From an uncultured Blautia sp. (GTDB lineage Bacteria; Bacillota; Clostridia; Lachnospirales; Lachnospiraceae), in contig CALCDJ010000063.1 in NCBI GenBank assembly GCA_937900135.1, positions 1 through 64,000 of the forward strand: a stretch of 64,000 bases of DNA. Reading direction: 5' to 3'. The notes under the pieces are model-generated. The model did no database searches, had not been told where the DNA came from, and worked only from the letters and a program-made list of their open reading frames with translations. Shown piece by piece: positions 42,457 to 51,933 of this stretch. A program made the position numbers and the translations under genes. Position 1 is the stretch's first letter. Each line of letters starts with the position of its first letter.

Positions 42457-43370
42457 CTCCGGCCCTCTCTGTCAAAAATTCCTTCTATCACACCGGCTCT
42501 CTGGTGTCTTCCCAGGAGAATATACCGTTCAAACACTCTCTGCTCCATCAGGCGGCGAAAAAGTGGCTGACGCAAAATATCCTCCAGCGTGTTTCCATGG
42601 GCAGTGGCAATGAGTTTACATCCACAGTGAATCACCGATTCCACTGCCTTAAAATCCTCTTCCTTGCCCAGCTCGTCCACAGCCACCACTGAAGGGGACA
42701 TGGAACGGATCAGCATCTGCATGCCTTCTGCCTTGGGACAGCCATCCAGGATATCGGTGCGCATCCCCAGGTCATTCTGGGGAACTCCCTGATAACATCC
42801 CGCCAGCTCACTGCGCTCATCCACCACACCAACGGTAAGGCCCTGAATTCCTTCCCGGCCATTGCTTAAATTTCGGATAATATCCCTTAAAAGCGTGGTC
42901 TTCCCACATCTGGGCGGAGCCACAATCAGGGTATGAGCTACCCAGTCTGGCGTCTGGATATAATGCATGACCTCTTTTGCGCAGCCCTGAACCTCATGGG
43001 CCAGCCGTACATTGATGCAGGAAATATATTTCATTCCCCGTATCCGGTCTCCATCCAGAATTACCTTTCCGGTGACCCCCACACGATGGCCGCCCTGTAC
43101 ACTTAAAAATCCCTGACGTATTTCATCCTCATAGGCATAAAGAGAATATCCGCTCACATACTCCAGCGTCTCTTTCAGATCCTCTTCGGTAACCAGATAC
43201 TGTTCCTCTCCTCTTTTACGCAAAAAACATTCTCCGCCATCATAGGTCAAAAACAGAGGTCTTCCCACACGAAGGCGGATTTCATATAATTTGTCGTAGT
43301 CCAGATCGGCTTCGATCAGACGCTGCCGAATCGTCCCTGCAAACAGGTTCTGAATCTGTTCTGCTTCCAT
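42450..43370 (-). CDS. spoIIIAA: Stage III sporulation protein AA (ATPase)
   Basis: The 306-residue secretion-type AAA ATPase has Walker A APPRCGKTTLLRD near residue 150, Walker B VVAVDELGKEEDF, and a HGNTLEDI motif. The N-terminal domain RIRLRVGRPLFLTYDGGE-like segment binds SpoIIIAB in relatives. It is the first gene of the eight-gene spoIIIA operon. About 22 bases upstream, CATATATT (43393-43400) could be a sigma-E -10 element, without a clear -35. Confidence 0.93.
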   Translation of the reverse strand: MEAEQIQNLFAGTIRQRLIEADLDYDKLYEIRLRVGRPLFLTYDGGECFLRKRGEEQYLVTEEDLKETLEYVSGYSLYAYEDEIRQGFLSVQGGHRVGVTGKVILDGDRIRGMKYISCINVRLAHEVQGCAKEVMHYIQTPDWVAHTLIVAPPRCGKTTLLRDIIRNLSNGREGIQGLTVGVVDERSELAGCYQGVPQNDLGMRTDILDGCPKAEGMQMLIRSMSPSVVAVDELGKEEDFKAVESVIHCGCKLIATAHGNTLEDILRQPLFRRLMEQRVFERYILLGRHQRAGVIEGIFDREGRRC

Positions 43371-43392
43371 TTATCTCTCACCTCTTACACTT

Positions 43393-43400
43393 AATATATG
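43393..43400 (-). promoter_or_regulatory. Possible sigma-E -10 element for spoIIIA
   Basis: CATATATT on the minus strand resembles the sigma-E -10 consensus (CATACA-T). The -35 is not convincing, so this is only a suggestion from the operon's known regulon in Bacillus. Confidence 0.3.
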
Positions 43401-43471
43401 TGGACAATCCTGATTTAGTACCTGGAATTCCACTCCACGTACCCAAGGCTGTCTCACGGAGGCTTTTTCTC

Positions 43472-44023
43472 TTATAGTTCTACATTTACATGTACCCAGG
43501 AAAGCTCCAGGGCACTGGCAGACCACAGGGCGCCACTATAGCCCGGCGCCAGCTGAAAAAGATGGGAACTTCCCTCCCCCATGGGAATAGTTCTAAGATC
43601 TCTGGAAAGTCCCTCTCCTGTCCATTTGATATACGCTTCCCGAAGCACCCACTGGTCAAAAAATGCCTGTACCGGATCGTCTCCATCCAGAATTTCCCGG
43701 ATCATCTCCGTGGGAACCATCCGTTCCAGCATTCTCGGATAATTGGCTTTTTTGTGCTGCTGAATATCGATCCCCACCTCCTGGGGCGCCAGTATACACA
43801 CCACATAATCGCCGGAATGACTGATGTTATAATGGATTTTGGGCTGCAGCGACAAAAATGGCTTCCCATGCTCTCCCTTGGCTCGCGGCTCGTGGGCAAG
43901 GGAAAGTCCATATTCCCGAAAAAGCCCTGTCTCCAGGAGTTTTTCCCCTATCATATGCTCCATATTTTTATGGGTGAAACGCTCTGAAATTTCTGTATCT
44001 GTATAATAAATGACTGCCTTCAT
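43472..44023 (-). CDS. 4'-Phosphopantetheinyl transferase (Sfp type)
   Basis: The 183-residue enzyme would attach phosphopantetheine from CoA to a serine of carrier proteins. Motifs are visible: KIHYNISHSGDYV, VGIDIQQHKK (Mg-binding acidic residues), and WVLREAYIKWTGEGL. It overlaps the helicase gene by 4 bases. Its targets are unknown: the window's AcpP is one candidate if no AcpS exists elsewhere. No NRPS or PKS is nearby. Confidence 0.9.
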   Translation of the reverse strand: MKAVIYYTDTEISERFTHKNMEHMIGEKLLETGLFREYGLSLAHEPRAKGEHGKPFLSLQPKIHYNISHSGDYVVCILAPQEVGIDIQQHKKANYPRMLERMVPTEMIREILDGDDPVQAFFDQWVLREAYIKWTGEGLSRDLRTIPMGEGSSHLFQLAPGYSGALWSASALELSWVHVNVEL

Positions 44024-45846
44024 AATCCTGCCTCCTCCAGAAAACGGGACGGTTCCCGCTCCTTCTCATACTGCTGTTTTACATAGCAAAGACACAGCTT
44101 CTTTTTTGCTCTTGTCATTCCTACATAAAACAGACGGCGTTCCTCTTCTATGGATTCTGCAAGCATTGCCTTTCTGTAGGGAATGCTTCCTTCATTCACA
44201 TTCAGAATATACACCTGGTCATATTCCAGTCCCTTCACACTGTGAAGAGTGGAAATGGTCACGCCTTCTTTTTTCTGTTCCTGTGCTTTTGCCTGCTCAG
44301 CCAGCCTACGAGAGTAGTCTTCTATATAGGCTTCCCACTCAGCAAGGGTTCTGCACTTTTTTGCACTTTCCATCAGGCGGTCCAGAAGTTCCAGGAGTTC
44401 TTCCGGCTTTATTTTACGATATTGTGCGTATTCGCGCAAGTACTCTTCGTATCTTATTGCCTGTCTGATAAAATTAATGGCGCCGTATGGAGGCAGATTT
44501 TTCAGAATACGCAAATGCGTTTCCAGCGTAGTAATCCGGTCGCACATCCAGTCTTTGTCTTTATAATACTCCCGTAGTCCGGAAAAAGAAACCTCTCGTT
44601 CCGTAAGCGCTTCTCTGGAAAGGTATCGGTTGGGACGATTCATGACCTCCAGAAAATTCTTCCGGCTTCTGTCTCCCGCTGCCAGTCTTAAATAAGCCAG
44701 TATATTTCTACAGATCCAGTGACGAAACAGATTTGGAAGCTGTTCCTTCATGGTAAAGGGAATTTGAAATTCCATCAATGCCCCCACCAGGCCTTCCGCC
44801 TCCTGATTGGTCCGGAACAGGATTGCCGTATCGGTAAGCTCTTCTCCCTGATCCAGACGTTCCTTAAGCCTTCTTGCCACAGCCAGCGCCTGCTCTCTGG
44901 GATTAAAAAACTCCAGACACTTCACTGGAACTCCATGGGGATTTGGCGTGGACAACTCCTTTTTGTATCTTTTCTGATTGTGGTTAATCACCTTTATGGC
45001 TGTTTGTAAAATTTCCGGACTGCATCGGTAATTAATGTTTAAAAGTACAGTTTCCGCCTCTGGATAATCTTTGGTAAAATTCAGCATAATTTCCGGTCTG
45101 GCTCCCCGAAAATGATAAATAGACTGATCGTCATCTCCTACAATGAACAGATTTTTTCCTGGTTCTGCCAGAAGACGCACAATGTCATACTGAAGGCCGT
45201 TGATATCCTGAAACTCATCTACCAGAATATAGGGAAACCGCTTCTGCCAGGCAGAGAGAATGTCCTTCCTTTTAGTAAACAGCTGGTAACAGTACAGAAG
45301 CATATCATCAAAATCCAGCTTTCTCCTGGCCTTTAAGGTTTTCACATATCCCTGATAAATTTGCCGGAACACCTCATCGGGACAACAGGTGGAATAATAG
45401 TGTTCTAAAGGAATTCGGTTTCCCTTCACCACACTGATCTCTTTTGCCAGTTCTTCGGTCAGATCCCCTTCTTCTGCCAGTTCTCCTCCAAACTGCAGAG
45501 AAAGTTCCCGCAAAAGCTCATATTTCTCTTCTTCTGAGAGAATATTTCCTCCGGTCAGACCGTAGGCATGCTTCAAAATCCCATAAAACACCCCATGAAA
45601 TGTCCCGAAGGTCACTTCAGAGCGCACTTCCCCCATAAACTTTAAAAATCGTTTCTTCATTTCCAGAGCTGCTGCCTTGGAAAAAGTCACAACCAAAATA
45701 GAGGAAGGAGGAATCTTCCCCTCCTGAATCATATATGCAGTTCGTTCCACAATAACGGAGGTTTTCCCTGAACCAGGGCCTGCCAGGACCATCATAGGCC
45801 CTGACAGGTGGGCGATCGCCCGAAGTTGAGATGGATTTCGTTTCAT
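44020..45846 (-). CDS. UvrD/PcrA-like superfamily I DNA helicase
   Basis: The 608-residue helicase has Walker A GPGSGKTSV near residue 24, DEFQDINGLQYDIV (motif II), GDDDQSIYHFRGA (motif III), and VKGLEYDQVYILNVNEG (motif V). It is shorter than PcrA (about 730) and lacks the PcrA C-terminal tail, so it is a UvrD/Rep relative rather than confidently PcrA. It lies 3 bases after gltX and overlaps the phosphopantetheinyl transferase gene. Confidence 0.9.
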   Translation of the reverse strand: MKRNPSQLRAIAHLSGPMMVLAGPGSGKTSVIVERTAYMIQEGKIPPSSILVVTFSKAAALEMKKRFLKFMGEVRSEVTFGTFHGVFYGILKHAYGLTGGNILSEEEKYELLRELSLQFGGELAEEGDLTEELAKEISVVKGNRIPLEHYYSTCCPDEVFRQIYQGYVKTLKARRKLDFDDMLLYCYQLFTKRKDILSAWQKRFPYILVDEFQDINGLQYDIVRLLAEPGKNLFIVGDDDQSIYHFRGARPEIMLNFTKDYPEAETVLLNINYRCSPEILQTAIKVINHNQKRYKKELSTPNPHGVPVKCLEFFNPREQALAVARRLKERLDQGEELTDTAILFRTNQEAEGLVGALMEFQIPFTMKEQLPNLFRHWICRNILAYLRLAAGDRSRKNFLEVMNRPNRYLSREALTEREVSFSGLREYYKDKDWMCDRITTLETHLRILKNLPPYGAINFIRQAIRYEEYLREYAQYRKIKPEELLELLDRLMESAKKCRTLAEWEAYIEDYSRRLAEQAKAQEQKKEGVTISTLHSVKGLEYDQVYILNVNEGSIPYRKAMLAESIEEERRLFYVGMTRAKKKLCLCYVKQQYEKEREPSRFLEEAGL

Positions 45847-45849
45847 GCT

Positions 45850-47301
45850 TTATCTGCTCAGTTTCTCAATGGCTGCCTGGATACGTTTCAGAGTTTCTTC
45901 CTTGCCGATGATCTCCATAATTTCTGTAGCGCCTGCCGGAGTCATCTGCTTTCCGGAAACCGCGGTACGGATTGGCCACATCACATAACCGTTCTTATAG
46001 CCCTTCTCTTTTACAAAAGCGCTTAATGCGGCAAACAACGGATCATTGGAATAATCCTCCTGCGCTTCCAGTACAGGCAGAACCTCCTTCAATACAGTCA
46101 GAGAGGTTTCCTCATTGGTTTTCATTTTTTTGTGGCAGTACATGGAGGCATCGTATTCCGGAACTTCCTCAAAGAAATCTACCAGTTCCGGAATGTCCGG
46201 GAACACTTCAATACGTGTCTGTACCATGGCTGCAATCTTATGGAAATCATAGTCCTTTTTCAGAACCTGTTTCAGATAAGGAAGCGCTTTTTCGTAGAAG
46301 GCATCCGGGTCCATTTTTTTGATGTATTCACCGTTCATCCAGCGAAGCTTCTGAATATCAAAGACTGCCGGTGATTTATTGATGTGATGGTAGTCAAAGG
46401 CCTCCACCAGTTCCGGAAGGGAGAAAATCTCGCGATTTTCCTGGGGACTCCATCCAAGAAGAGCCACAAAGTTTACAATCGCTTCTGACAAAAATCCCTG
46501 TTCCAGAAGATCTTCGTAAGAAGAATGACCGGAACGCTTGGAAAGCTTCTGGTGTGTTTCATCTGTGATCAGCGGACAGTGTACATAAACTGGAATATCC
46601 CATCCAAATGCCTCATAAATCCGATTATATTTGGGGGCAGAAGATAAATATTCATTTCCTCTTACCACATGAGTGATTCCCATGAGATGGTCATCGATTA
46701 CATTGGCAAAGTTGTAGGTAGGATATCCGTCTGATTTGATCAGGATCAAATCCTCCAGTTCTTCATTGTTTACGGTAATATCTCCATAAATCACATCCTG
46801 GAAGGTTGTGGTTCCTTCTGTAGGCATATTGAAACGGATTACATAAGGTTCTCCTGCTGCCAGCTTCTCCTCTACTTCTTCCTTGGAAAGATGAAGACAT
46901 CTCTTATCATAGATGGAAATTTCCTTTCCTGCTACTACACGCTTCATCCCTTCTAACTCTTCTTTTTTGCAGAAGCAGTAATAAGCGTCTCCCTGGTCAA
47001 TGAGCTGTTTGGCATATTTCAGGTAAACACCGGATGCCTGACGTTCGCTCTGTACGTATGGGCCTACGCCTCCGTCCTTGTCTGGACCTTCATCGTGAAG
47101 AAGGCCTGTTTTTTCCATGGTACGGTAAATAATATCTACTGCCCCTTCCATGTATCTCTCCTGATCAGTATCCTCGATACGAAGGATAAAGTCACCACCC
47201 TCATGCTTGGTGATCAGATATGCATACAATGCAGTTCTTAAATTTCCCACATGCATTCTTCCTGTGGGGCTTGGTGCGAATCTTGTTCTGATTTTAGTCA
47301 T
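45850..47301 (-). CDS. gltX: Glutamyl-tRNA synthetase
   Basis: The 483-residue class I synthetase charges tRNA-Glu. The HIGH-like motif is PSPTGRMHVGNLRTAL (near residue 9), KMSKS appears as KLSKRSG (near residue 255), and zinc-type cysteines CYCFCKKE lie near residue 108. Whether it also charges tRNA-Gln depends on GatCAB, not seen here. It follows the sirtuin gene with a 76-base gap holding a GGTATC-GATACC hairpin. Confidence 0.96.
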   Translation of the reverse strand: MTKIRTRFAPSPTGRMHVGNLRTALYAYLITKHEGGDFILRIEDTDQERYMEGAVDIIYRTMEKTGLLHDEGPDKDGGVGPYVQSERQASGVYLKYAKQLIDQGDAYYCFCKKEELEGMKRVVAGKEISIYDKRCLHLSKEEVEEKLAAGEPYVIRFNMPTEGTTTFQDVIYGDITVNNEELEDLILIKSDGYPTYNFANVIDDHLMGITHVVRGNEYLSSAPKYNRIYEAFGWDIPVYVHCPLITDETHQKLSKRSGHSSYEDLLEQGFLSEAIVNFVALLGWSPQENREIFSLPELVEAFDYHHINKSPAVFDIQKLRWMNGEYIKKMDPDAFYEKALPYLKQVLKKDYDFHKIAAMVQTRIEVFPDIPELVDFFEEVPEYDASMYCHKKMKTNEETSLTVLKEVLPVLEAQEDYSNDPLFAALSAFVKEKGYKNGYVMWPIRTAVSGKQMTPAGATEIMEIIGKEETLKRIQAAIEKLSR

Positions 47302-47377
47302 GATTTCTGTTCTCCTACTGTTTCTGTTTTATGTATGGGGTATCTTGGGATACCATTCTTTTACAACATCTGCCCTA

Positions 47378-48118
47378 TTATATACCTAAATCCTTGAGAA
47401 TGTCCATAGGTTTTCCGTGGATCACCAAATCTGCCTGGCTGTCTCCCAGATATGCATTGGAATTCAGCAGGATCAGATTTCTTCCCTGGAAGTCACGAAG
47501 GAACATACTTGACAGGGCTGACTTCAGAGAAGACCCCAAAACCATCAGCGTATCCGCCTGTCTGACTTCCTGTGCAGCCATGGAAATCCGGGAGTTGTCC
47601 ACCATCTCTCCTACCATGGAGACTCCGGGGCGGATCATAGAGCCGCAAACATCACATTTGGGAATGCCCTTGGATTCCAGCACATATTCCAGCGGATAAT
47701 ATTTCCCGCAATGCTGGCAGTAGTTATCAAATACGCTTCCATGAAGCTCATGTACATTCTGACATCCGGCACGTTTGGCCAGGGAAAAAATATCCCTGGT
47801 GATAATTGCCTTTAATTTTCCCTGCTCCTCCAGTTTTTTCAGTGTCATAAGACCAGGCCCGATTTCTCCAACAAAGTTTACCATATCGTTCTTATAAAAT
47901 TCATAAAAACGCCGCGGTCTTGTATGAAAAAAACCTGTATTAAACATTTCATCTGGAGAATATCCGTATTTCTGCTCAATTTTATAAGAGTCCTTCTCAT
48001 CTCTGTAATTCGTACAGCCACACTCAGAACTGACCCACACTCCCATCAGACATACCAGATACTGACTTCTGTCTATCATCTGCTGCAGGCATCTTAGTTT
48101 TTCCCTGTAATTTTCCAT
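47378..48118 (-). CDS. Sir2-family NAD-dependent deacylase, divergent
   Basis: The 246-residue protein resembles sirtuins: catalytic His in NVHELHGSVFDN, zinc site CQHCGKYYP...KCDVCGSMIRPGVSMVGE, and a C-terminal MVLGSSLKSALSS NAD segment. The NAD loop differs from the canonical GAGxSxxSGIPDFR, reading GVWVSSECGCTNYRDE here. Arg and Asp are kept but the first glycine-alanine-glycine is not. It may be a deacylase, an ADP-ribosyltransferase-like variant or reduced in activity. AGGGTGAC precedes the start. Confidence 0.82.
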   Translation of the reverse strand: MENYREKLRCLQQMIDRSQYLVCLMGVWVSSECGCTNYRDEKDSYKIEQKYGYSPDEMFNTGFFHTRPRRFYEFYKNDMVNFVGEIGPGLMTLKKLEEQGKLKAIITRDIFSLAKRAGCQNVHELHGSVFDNYCQHCGKYYPLEYVLESKGIPKCDVCGSMIRPGVSMVGEMVDNSRISMAAQEVRQADTLMVLGSSLKSALSSMFLRDFQGRNLILLNSNAYLGDSQADLVIHGKPMDILKDLGI

Positions 48119-48196
48119 ATGTCACCCTCCCGTCTTACCACTGTATATTTGGGGGATTCCAGCAAAGAAGACAAGTCCCCTTTGAAATCCCAGGCA

Positions 48197-48249
48197 CCCT
48201 CAAGGATTGAGGGAATGAGAAAAGATGCTGCATATGCAAGCATCTTTTC
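48197..48249. terminator. Tandem hairpins between accDA and the sirtuin gene
   Basis: CCCTCAA-GGA-TTGAGGG (48197-48213) precedes GAAAAGATGCT...AGCATCTTTTC (48219-48249). The longer stem is followed by TGTTTTTTG on the plus strand and U-rich CTTTTCTC on the minus strand. The probable role is termination of the fatty acid operon. No other feature was found in the 240-base gap. Confidence 0.6.
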
Positions 48250-48358
48250 CTGTTTTTTGTTTTATTTAATTATACGATAAAGCACATATATTTTCAACAG
48301 AAACCCCATGTTTTCCATCGAGAATCCTCTGGAAAATCCGCCAGCTTCTGTCCTTTTT

Positions 48359-50068
48359 CTACATGTTCCGAAACCGCTTCTGTCGCTCCATGGCAATCTG
48401 TGTTTCATCCTTGCCGGCCTGGCTGCGAAGAAATTCTTTCATGCGTATCTTCATATACTCACAGAGTTCATCCAGATTTTCTTCACTGGCAGGAGTTTCC
48501 TCTGGAATGACCCGTTCAATGACCTTCAGTTCCTTTAAGTCGGCCGCTGTCATCTTCATCAGTTCCGCTGCTCTGGACGCTTTCTTTCCATCTTTCCACA
48601 AAATAGATGCAAACCCCTCTGGGGACAAAATGGAATAAGTGGCATTCTCCATCATCCACACTTCATTTCCCACGCCCAGCGCCAGTGCGCCTCCACTTCC
48701 TCCCTCTCCAATTACAATGGAAAGGATTGGCACTGTCAAATCTGAAAGCTCCATCAGATTCCTCGCAATGGCTTCTCCCTGTCCCTGCTCTTCAGCCTCC
48801 AGTCCACAGAAAGCCCCTGGAGTATCCACAAAAGCAAACACCGGTCTGTGGAATTTTTCTGCCTGTTTCATAAGACGCAGCGCCTTTCGGTACCCCTGGG
48901 GAGAAGGCATGCCGAAGTTCCGGCTCATCTGTTCTTTGGTAGTTCTTCCCTTCTGGATTCCCACCACAGTCACCGGCTGACCGTCTAACAGAGCCAGACC
49001 GCCTGCCACGGCACCGTCATCGCCGGATACCCGATCTCCATGGAGTTCCATAAACTGGTCAAAAATCCCATAAATATATTCCAGACTTGTGGGACGTGAC
49101 GTACTTCTTGCAATCTTTACCCTGTCCCATGCACTGGAAGGTTCTTTTTTTCCTTTGTGCTTCTTTTTTCCAAAAGTCTCTATGGTTCTGAAGGTCCTTT
49201 CCTCTGGAAATGCATCGTAAGGCAGACGCTCTTTATGAAGTCTCAAAAGAAATTCCAGAGTATTCCTCATCTGTCCTCTGTTCACAATCCCATCTACAAA
49301 TCCATGCTCCACCAGAAATTCTGCTTTCTGGAATCCCTCCGGAAGTTTGGTTCCAATGGTCTGCTGGATGACTCTTGGCCCTGCAAATCCAATCAAAGCC
49401 CCCGGTTCGGCAAGAATCAGATCTCCAAGCATGGCAAAGCTTGCTGTCACACCTCCTGTGGTGGGATCTGTGAGAACGGGAATATATAAAAGCCCTGCTT
49501 TTTTATGAAGCTGCACAGCTGCAGAAGTTTTGGCCATCTGCATGAGAGAATGAATTCCCTCCTGCATTCTGGCTCCTCCAGAGCAGACAAAAAGAATTAC
49601 GGGAAGGCGTTCCTCCACTGCCCTCTCAAAGGCTCTCGTGATCTTTTCTCCCACCAGATAGCCCATGCTGGCCATGAAAAACCGGGGATCCATTGCGCCA
49701 AGCACCACCGGAATCTCTCCGATCCGGGCTTTTCCAATCACAAGGGCATCTGTTAAATGTGTTTTTTCCTGAAGCTTTTCCAATTTCTCTTTATAACCTG
49801 GAAAAAACAGTTCCTGAGGATTGGAAAGATGAGAAAACCATTCCTGAAAGCTTCCGGCATCCGCTACAGAACGAATCCTGGTTCTGGCTCCAATCCGAAA
49901 ATATCCTCCGCATTTGGGACAGACATAGGAATTTTCCACCACATCTTCCTTATACACCAGTTCCCCGCATTTGGGACATTTCATCCACAGTCCTTCCGGT
50001 ATGGAAGGTCCTTTTTCCGGTTCTTTCCCTGCTGCTGTTTTTTTAAATAATTTTCTGAATTCTGCCAT
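48359..50068 (-). CDS. accDA: Fused acetyl-CoA carboxylase carboxyltransferase (beta-alpha)
   Basis: The 569-residue fusion makes malonyl-CoA from acetyl-CoA and carboxybiotin. The AccD half carries an N-terminal zinc finger (MKCPKCG...YVCPKCG, residues 33-58) and the crotonase-fold carboxyltransferase. The AccA half starts near residue 300 (KEPSSAWDRVKIARSTSRPTS), with GEGGSGGALALG and the HRPVFAFVDTPGA segments. Fused AccDA is known in some Clostridia. It is the last gene of the operon, 47 bases after accC. Confidence 0.95.
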   Translation of the reverse strand: MAEFRKLFKKTAAGKEPEKGPSIPEGLWMKCPKCGELVYKEDVVENSYVCPKCGGYFRIGARTRIRSVADAGSFQEWFSHLSNPQELFFPGYKEKLEKLQEKTHLTDALVIGKARIGEIPVVLGAMDPRFFMASMGYLVGEKITRAFERAVEERLPVILFVCSGGARMQEGIHSLMQMAKTSAAVQLHKKAGLLYIPVLTDPTTGGVTASFAMLGDLILAEPGALIGFAGPRVIQQTIGTKLPEGFQKAEFLVEHGFVDGIVNRGQMRNTLEFLLRLHKERLPYDAFPEERTFRTIETFGKKKHKGKKEPSSAWDRVKIARSTSRPTSLEYIYGIFDQFMELHGDRVSGDDGAVAGGLALLDGQPVTVVGIQKGRTTKEQMSRNFGMPSPQGYRKALRLMKQAEKFHRPVFAFVDTPGAFCGLEAEEQGQGEAIARNLMELSDLTVPILSIVIGEGGSGGALALGVGNEVWMMENATYSILSPEGFASILWKDGKKASRAAELMKMTAADLKELKVIERVIPEETPASEENLDELCEYMKIRMKEFLRSQAGKDETQIAMERQKRFRNM

Positions 50069-50115
50069 TCCTTTCCTCCTGTCAAAGGGTTTCTCATCTT
50101 CTAAACGTTATCCCC

Positions 50116-51462
50116 TTAAAGATCCTGATAATGCTCTGCAATAAAATCCGTGGTAATGTTTCCTGTCTGAAAATCCGGCTGACCAAATAATTCATACTGA
50201 AAATCCAGATTGGTCTTCACACCTTCAATGACCACTTCCCCAAGGGTACTGATCATTTTTCTGATGGCGCTTTCCCTGTCCCTGTCATGAACAATCACCT
50301 TTACCAGCATGGAATCGTAATTGGGCGGAATGGTATAGCCATTATAAATCGCTGTATCCAGACGTACTCCTTTTCCTCCTGGCAGGTGCAGAGCGGAAAT
50401 AGTTCCCGGGCAGGGCATAAAATGATGTTCTGGGTCTTCGGCATTGATCCGGCATTCAATGGCATGTCCCTTCAGTACAATGTCCTTTTGTTCCACACTC
50501 AAAGGCTCTCCTGCTGCAACCCGGATTTGCTCTCTTATGAGATCCACACCGGAAACCATCTCCGTTACGGGATGCTCCACCTGGATTCTGGTATTCATCT
50601 CCATAAAATAAAACTCTCCGCTGCCATCCAGAAGAAACTCAATGGTTCCCGCATTTTCATATCCCACGGCCTTTGCCGCAGCCACTGCCACAGCGCCCAT
50701 TTTTTTTCTCAGCTTTTCATCAAGGGCCATACAGGGAGATTCCTCGATCATTTTCTGATGTCTTCTCTGTATAGAGCAGTCCCGCTCCCCAAGGCTTACC
50801 ACATGACCGAATTTATCTCCCAGAATCTGTACTTCCACATGGCGTGGATGCTCCACATAGCGTTCCAGGTACATGGAGTCATCCCCAAATGCCCGGACGG
50901 ATTCCTGTTGGGCTGTGAGAAAATGCATACAGAGTTCCTCTTCGTCTCTGGCCACCCGCATTCCTTTTCCACCCCCTCCAGAGGAAGCCTTGATCATAAC
51001 CGGATAACCGATTTTTTTTGCGGCTTTTCTGGCTTCTTCCAGCTGAAATACCGGCTTCTTTGTTCCAGGAACCACAGGAACCCCTGCTTTTTCCATGGTG
51101 TTTTTTGCTTCTGACTTGTTTCCCATTTTTTCCATCAGGGAAGCTGAAGGACCGATGAAGGTCACATGACATTTCTCACACATTTCTGCAAACCGGCTAT
51201 TTTCTGAAAGAAATCCAAAACCAGGATGAATGGCTTCCGCTCTGGATGCCACCGTTGCGCTCAAAATCCGTTCCATGTTCAGATAACTGTCTTTGCTTTC
51301 TGCCTTTCCAATGCAGACCGCTTCATCTGCAAGCTGTGTATGAAGCGCTTCTCTGTCTGCCTCTGAATATACCGCCACGGTACGAATCCCCATCTCTCTG
51401 CAGGCGCGGATGATCCGTACAGCAATCTCTCCTCTGTTGGCAATTAAAATCTTACGAAACAT
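50116..51462 (-). CDS. accC: Biotin carboxylase AccC
   Basis: The 448-residue ATP-grasp enzyme carboxylates the biotin on AccB. Motifs: FRKILIANRGEIAVRIIRACRE at the N-terminus, KASSGGGGKGMR ATP loop near residue 158, EMNTRIQVEHPVTE near residue 288. It lies 39 bases after fabZ, where AGGAGG precedes its start. Confidence 0.97.
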   Translation of the reverse strand: MFRKILIANRGEIAVRIIRACREMGIRTVAVYSEADREALHTQLADEAVCIGKAESKDSYLNMERILSATVASRAEAIHPGFGFLSENSRFAEMCEKCHVTFIGPSASLMEKMGNKSEAKNTMEKAGVPVVPGTKKPVFQLEEARKAAKKIGYPVMIKASSGGGGKGMRVARDEEELCMHFLTAQQESVRAFGDDSMYLERYVEHPRHVEVQILGDKFGHVVSLGERDCSIQRRHQKMIEESPCMALDEKLRKKMGAVAVAAAKAVGYENAGTIEFLLDGSGEFYFMEMNTRIQVEHPVTEMVSGVDLIREQIRVAAGEPLSVEQKDIVLKGHAIECRINAEDPEHHFMPCPGTISALHLPGGKGVRLDTAIYNGYTIPPNYDSMLVKVIVHDRDRESAIRKMISTLGEVVIEGVKTNLDFQYELFGQPDFQTGNITTDFIAEHYQDL

Positions 51463-51501
51463 ATTTCCTCCTACCTTCGCCGGTTTCCATTGTCTGTTTT
51501 T

Positions 51502-51933
51502 TTATTCTCCCACTGCAAAGGTCAGTTCTGCAGTGACCGCCACTTTTCCATCCTGTTTCACAGCACGGGCGCTTCCCACCCCAATGGGGCCTTTTGCCTT
51601 AATGATCTCCACCTCAAGAGTGAGTACGTCTCCCGGCTGTACCTTCTGTTTGAATTTTGCCTTCTGGATTCCGCCAAAAAAAGCGATTTTCCCCTTATTT
51701 TCCGGCTTGCTTAAAATAGCAACCGCCCCTGTCTGCGCCAGAGCTTCAATAATCAGTACCCCTGGCATCACTGGTTCCTTAGGAAAGTGTCCTGCAAAAT
51801 ATGGTTCCCCATAGGTCACACACTTGGTTCCTCTGGCGCGGATTCCCGGCTCAAGCTCCTCAATGGTATCAATCTGCAAAAAGGGATGTCTGTGTGGAAT
51901 GATTTCCATAATTTCTTTTGCGCTTAATTTCAT
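51502..51933 (-). CDS. fabZ: 3-Hydroxyacyl-ACP dehydratase FabZ
   Basis: The 143-residue hotdog-fold enzyme dehydrates 3-hydroxyacyl-ACP. Catalytic His in PHRHPFLQID (near residue 17) and Glu in MPGVLIIEALAQTGAV (near residue 62) are present. The start overlaps the accB stop codon by 4 bases (ATGA). Some FabZ proteins in this setting also isomerise, which cannot be judged. Confidence 0.96.
   Translation of the reverse strand: MKLSAKEIMEIIPHRHPFLQIDTIEELEPGIRARGTKCVTYGEPYFAGHFPKEPVMPGVLIIEALAQTGAVAILSKPENKGKIAFFGGIQKAKFKQKVQPGDVLTLEVEIIKAKGPIGVGSARAVKQDGKVAVTAELTFAVGE

Noticed and set aside
48119..48358. T-box or riboswitch upstream of the sirtuin gene
   Set aside because: Only two simple hairpins are visible, and no T-box or known aptamer motif was found.
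50287..51114. 275-codon plus-strand frame opposite accC
   Set aside because: Antisense shadow of a strongly conserved gene.
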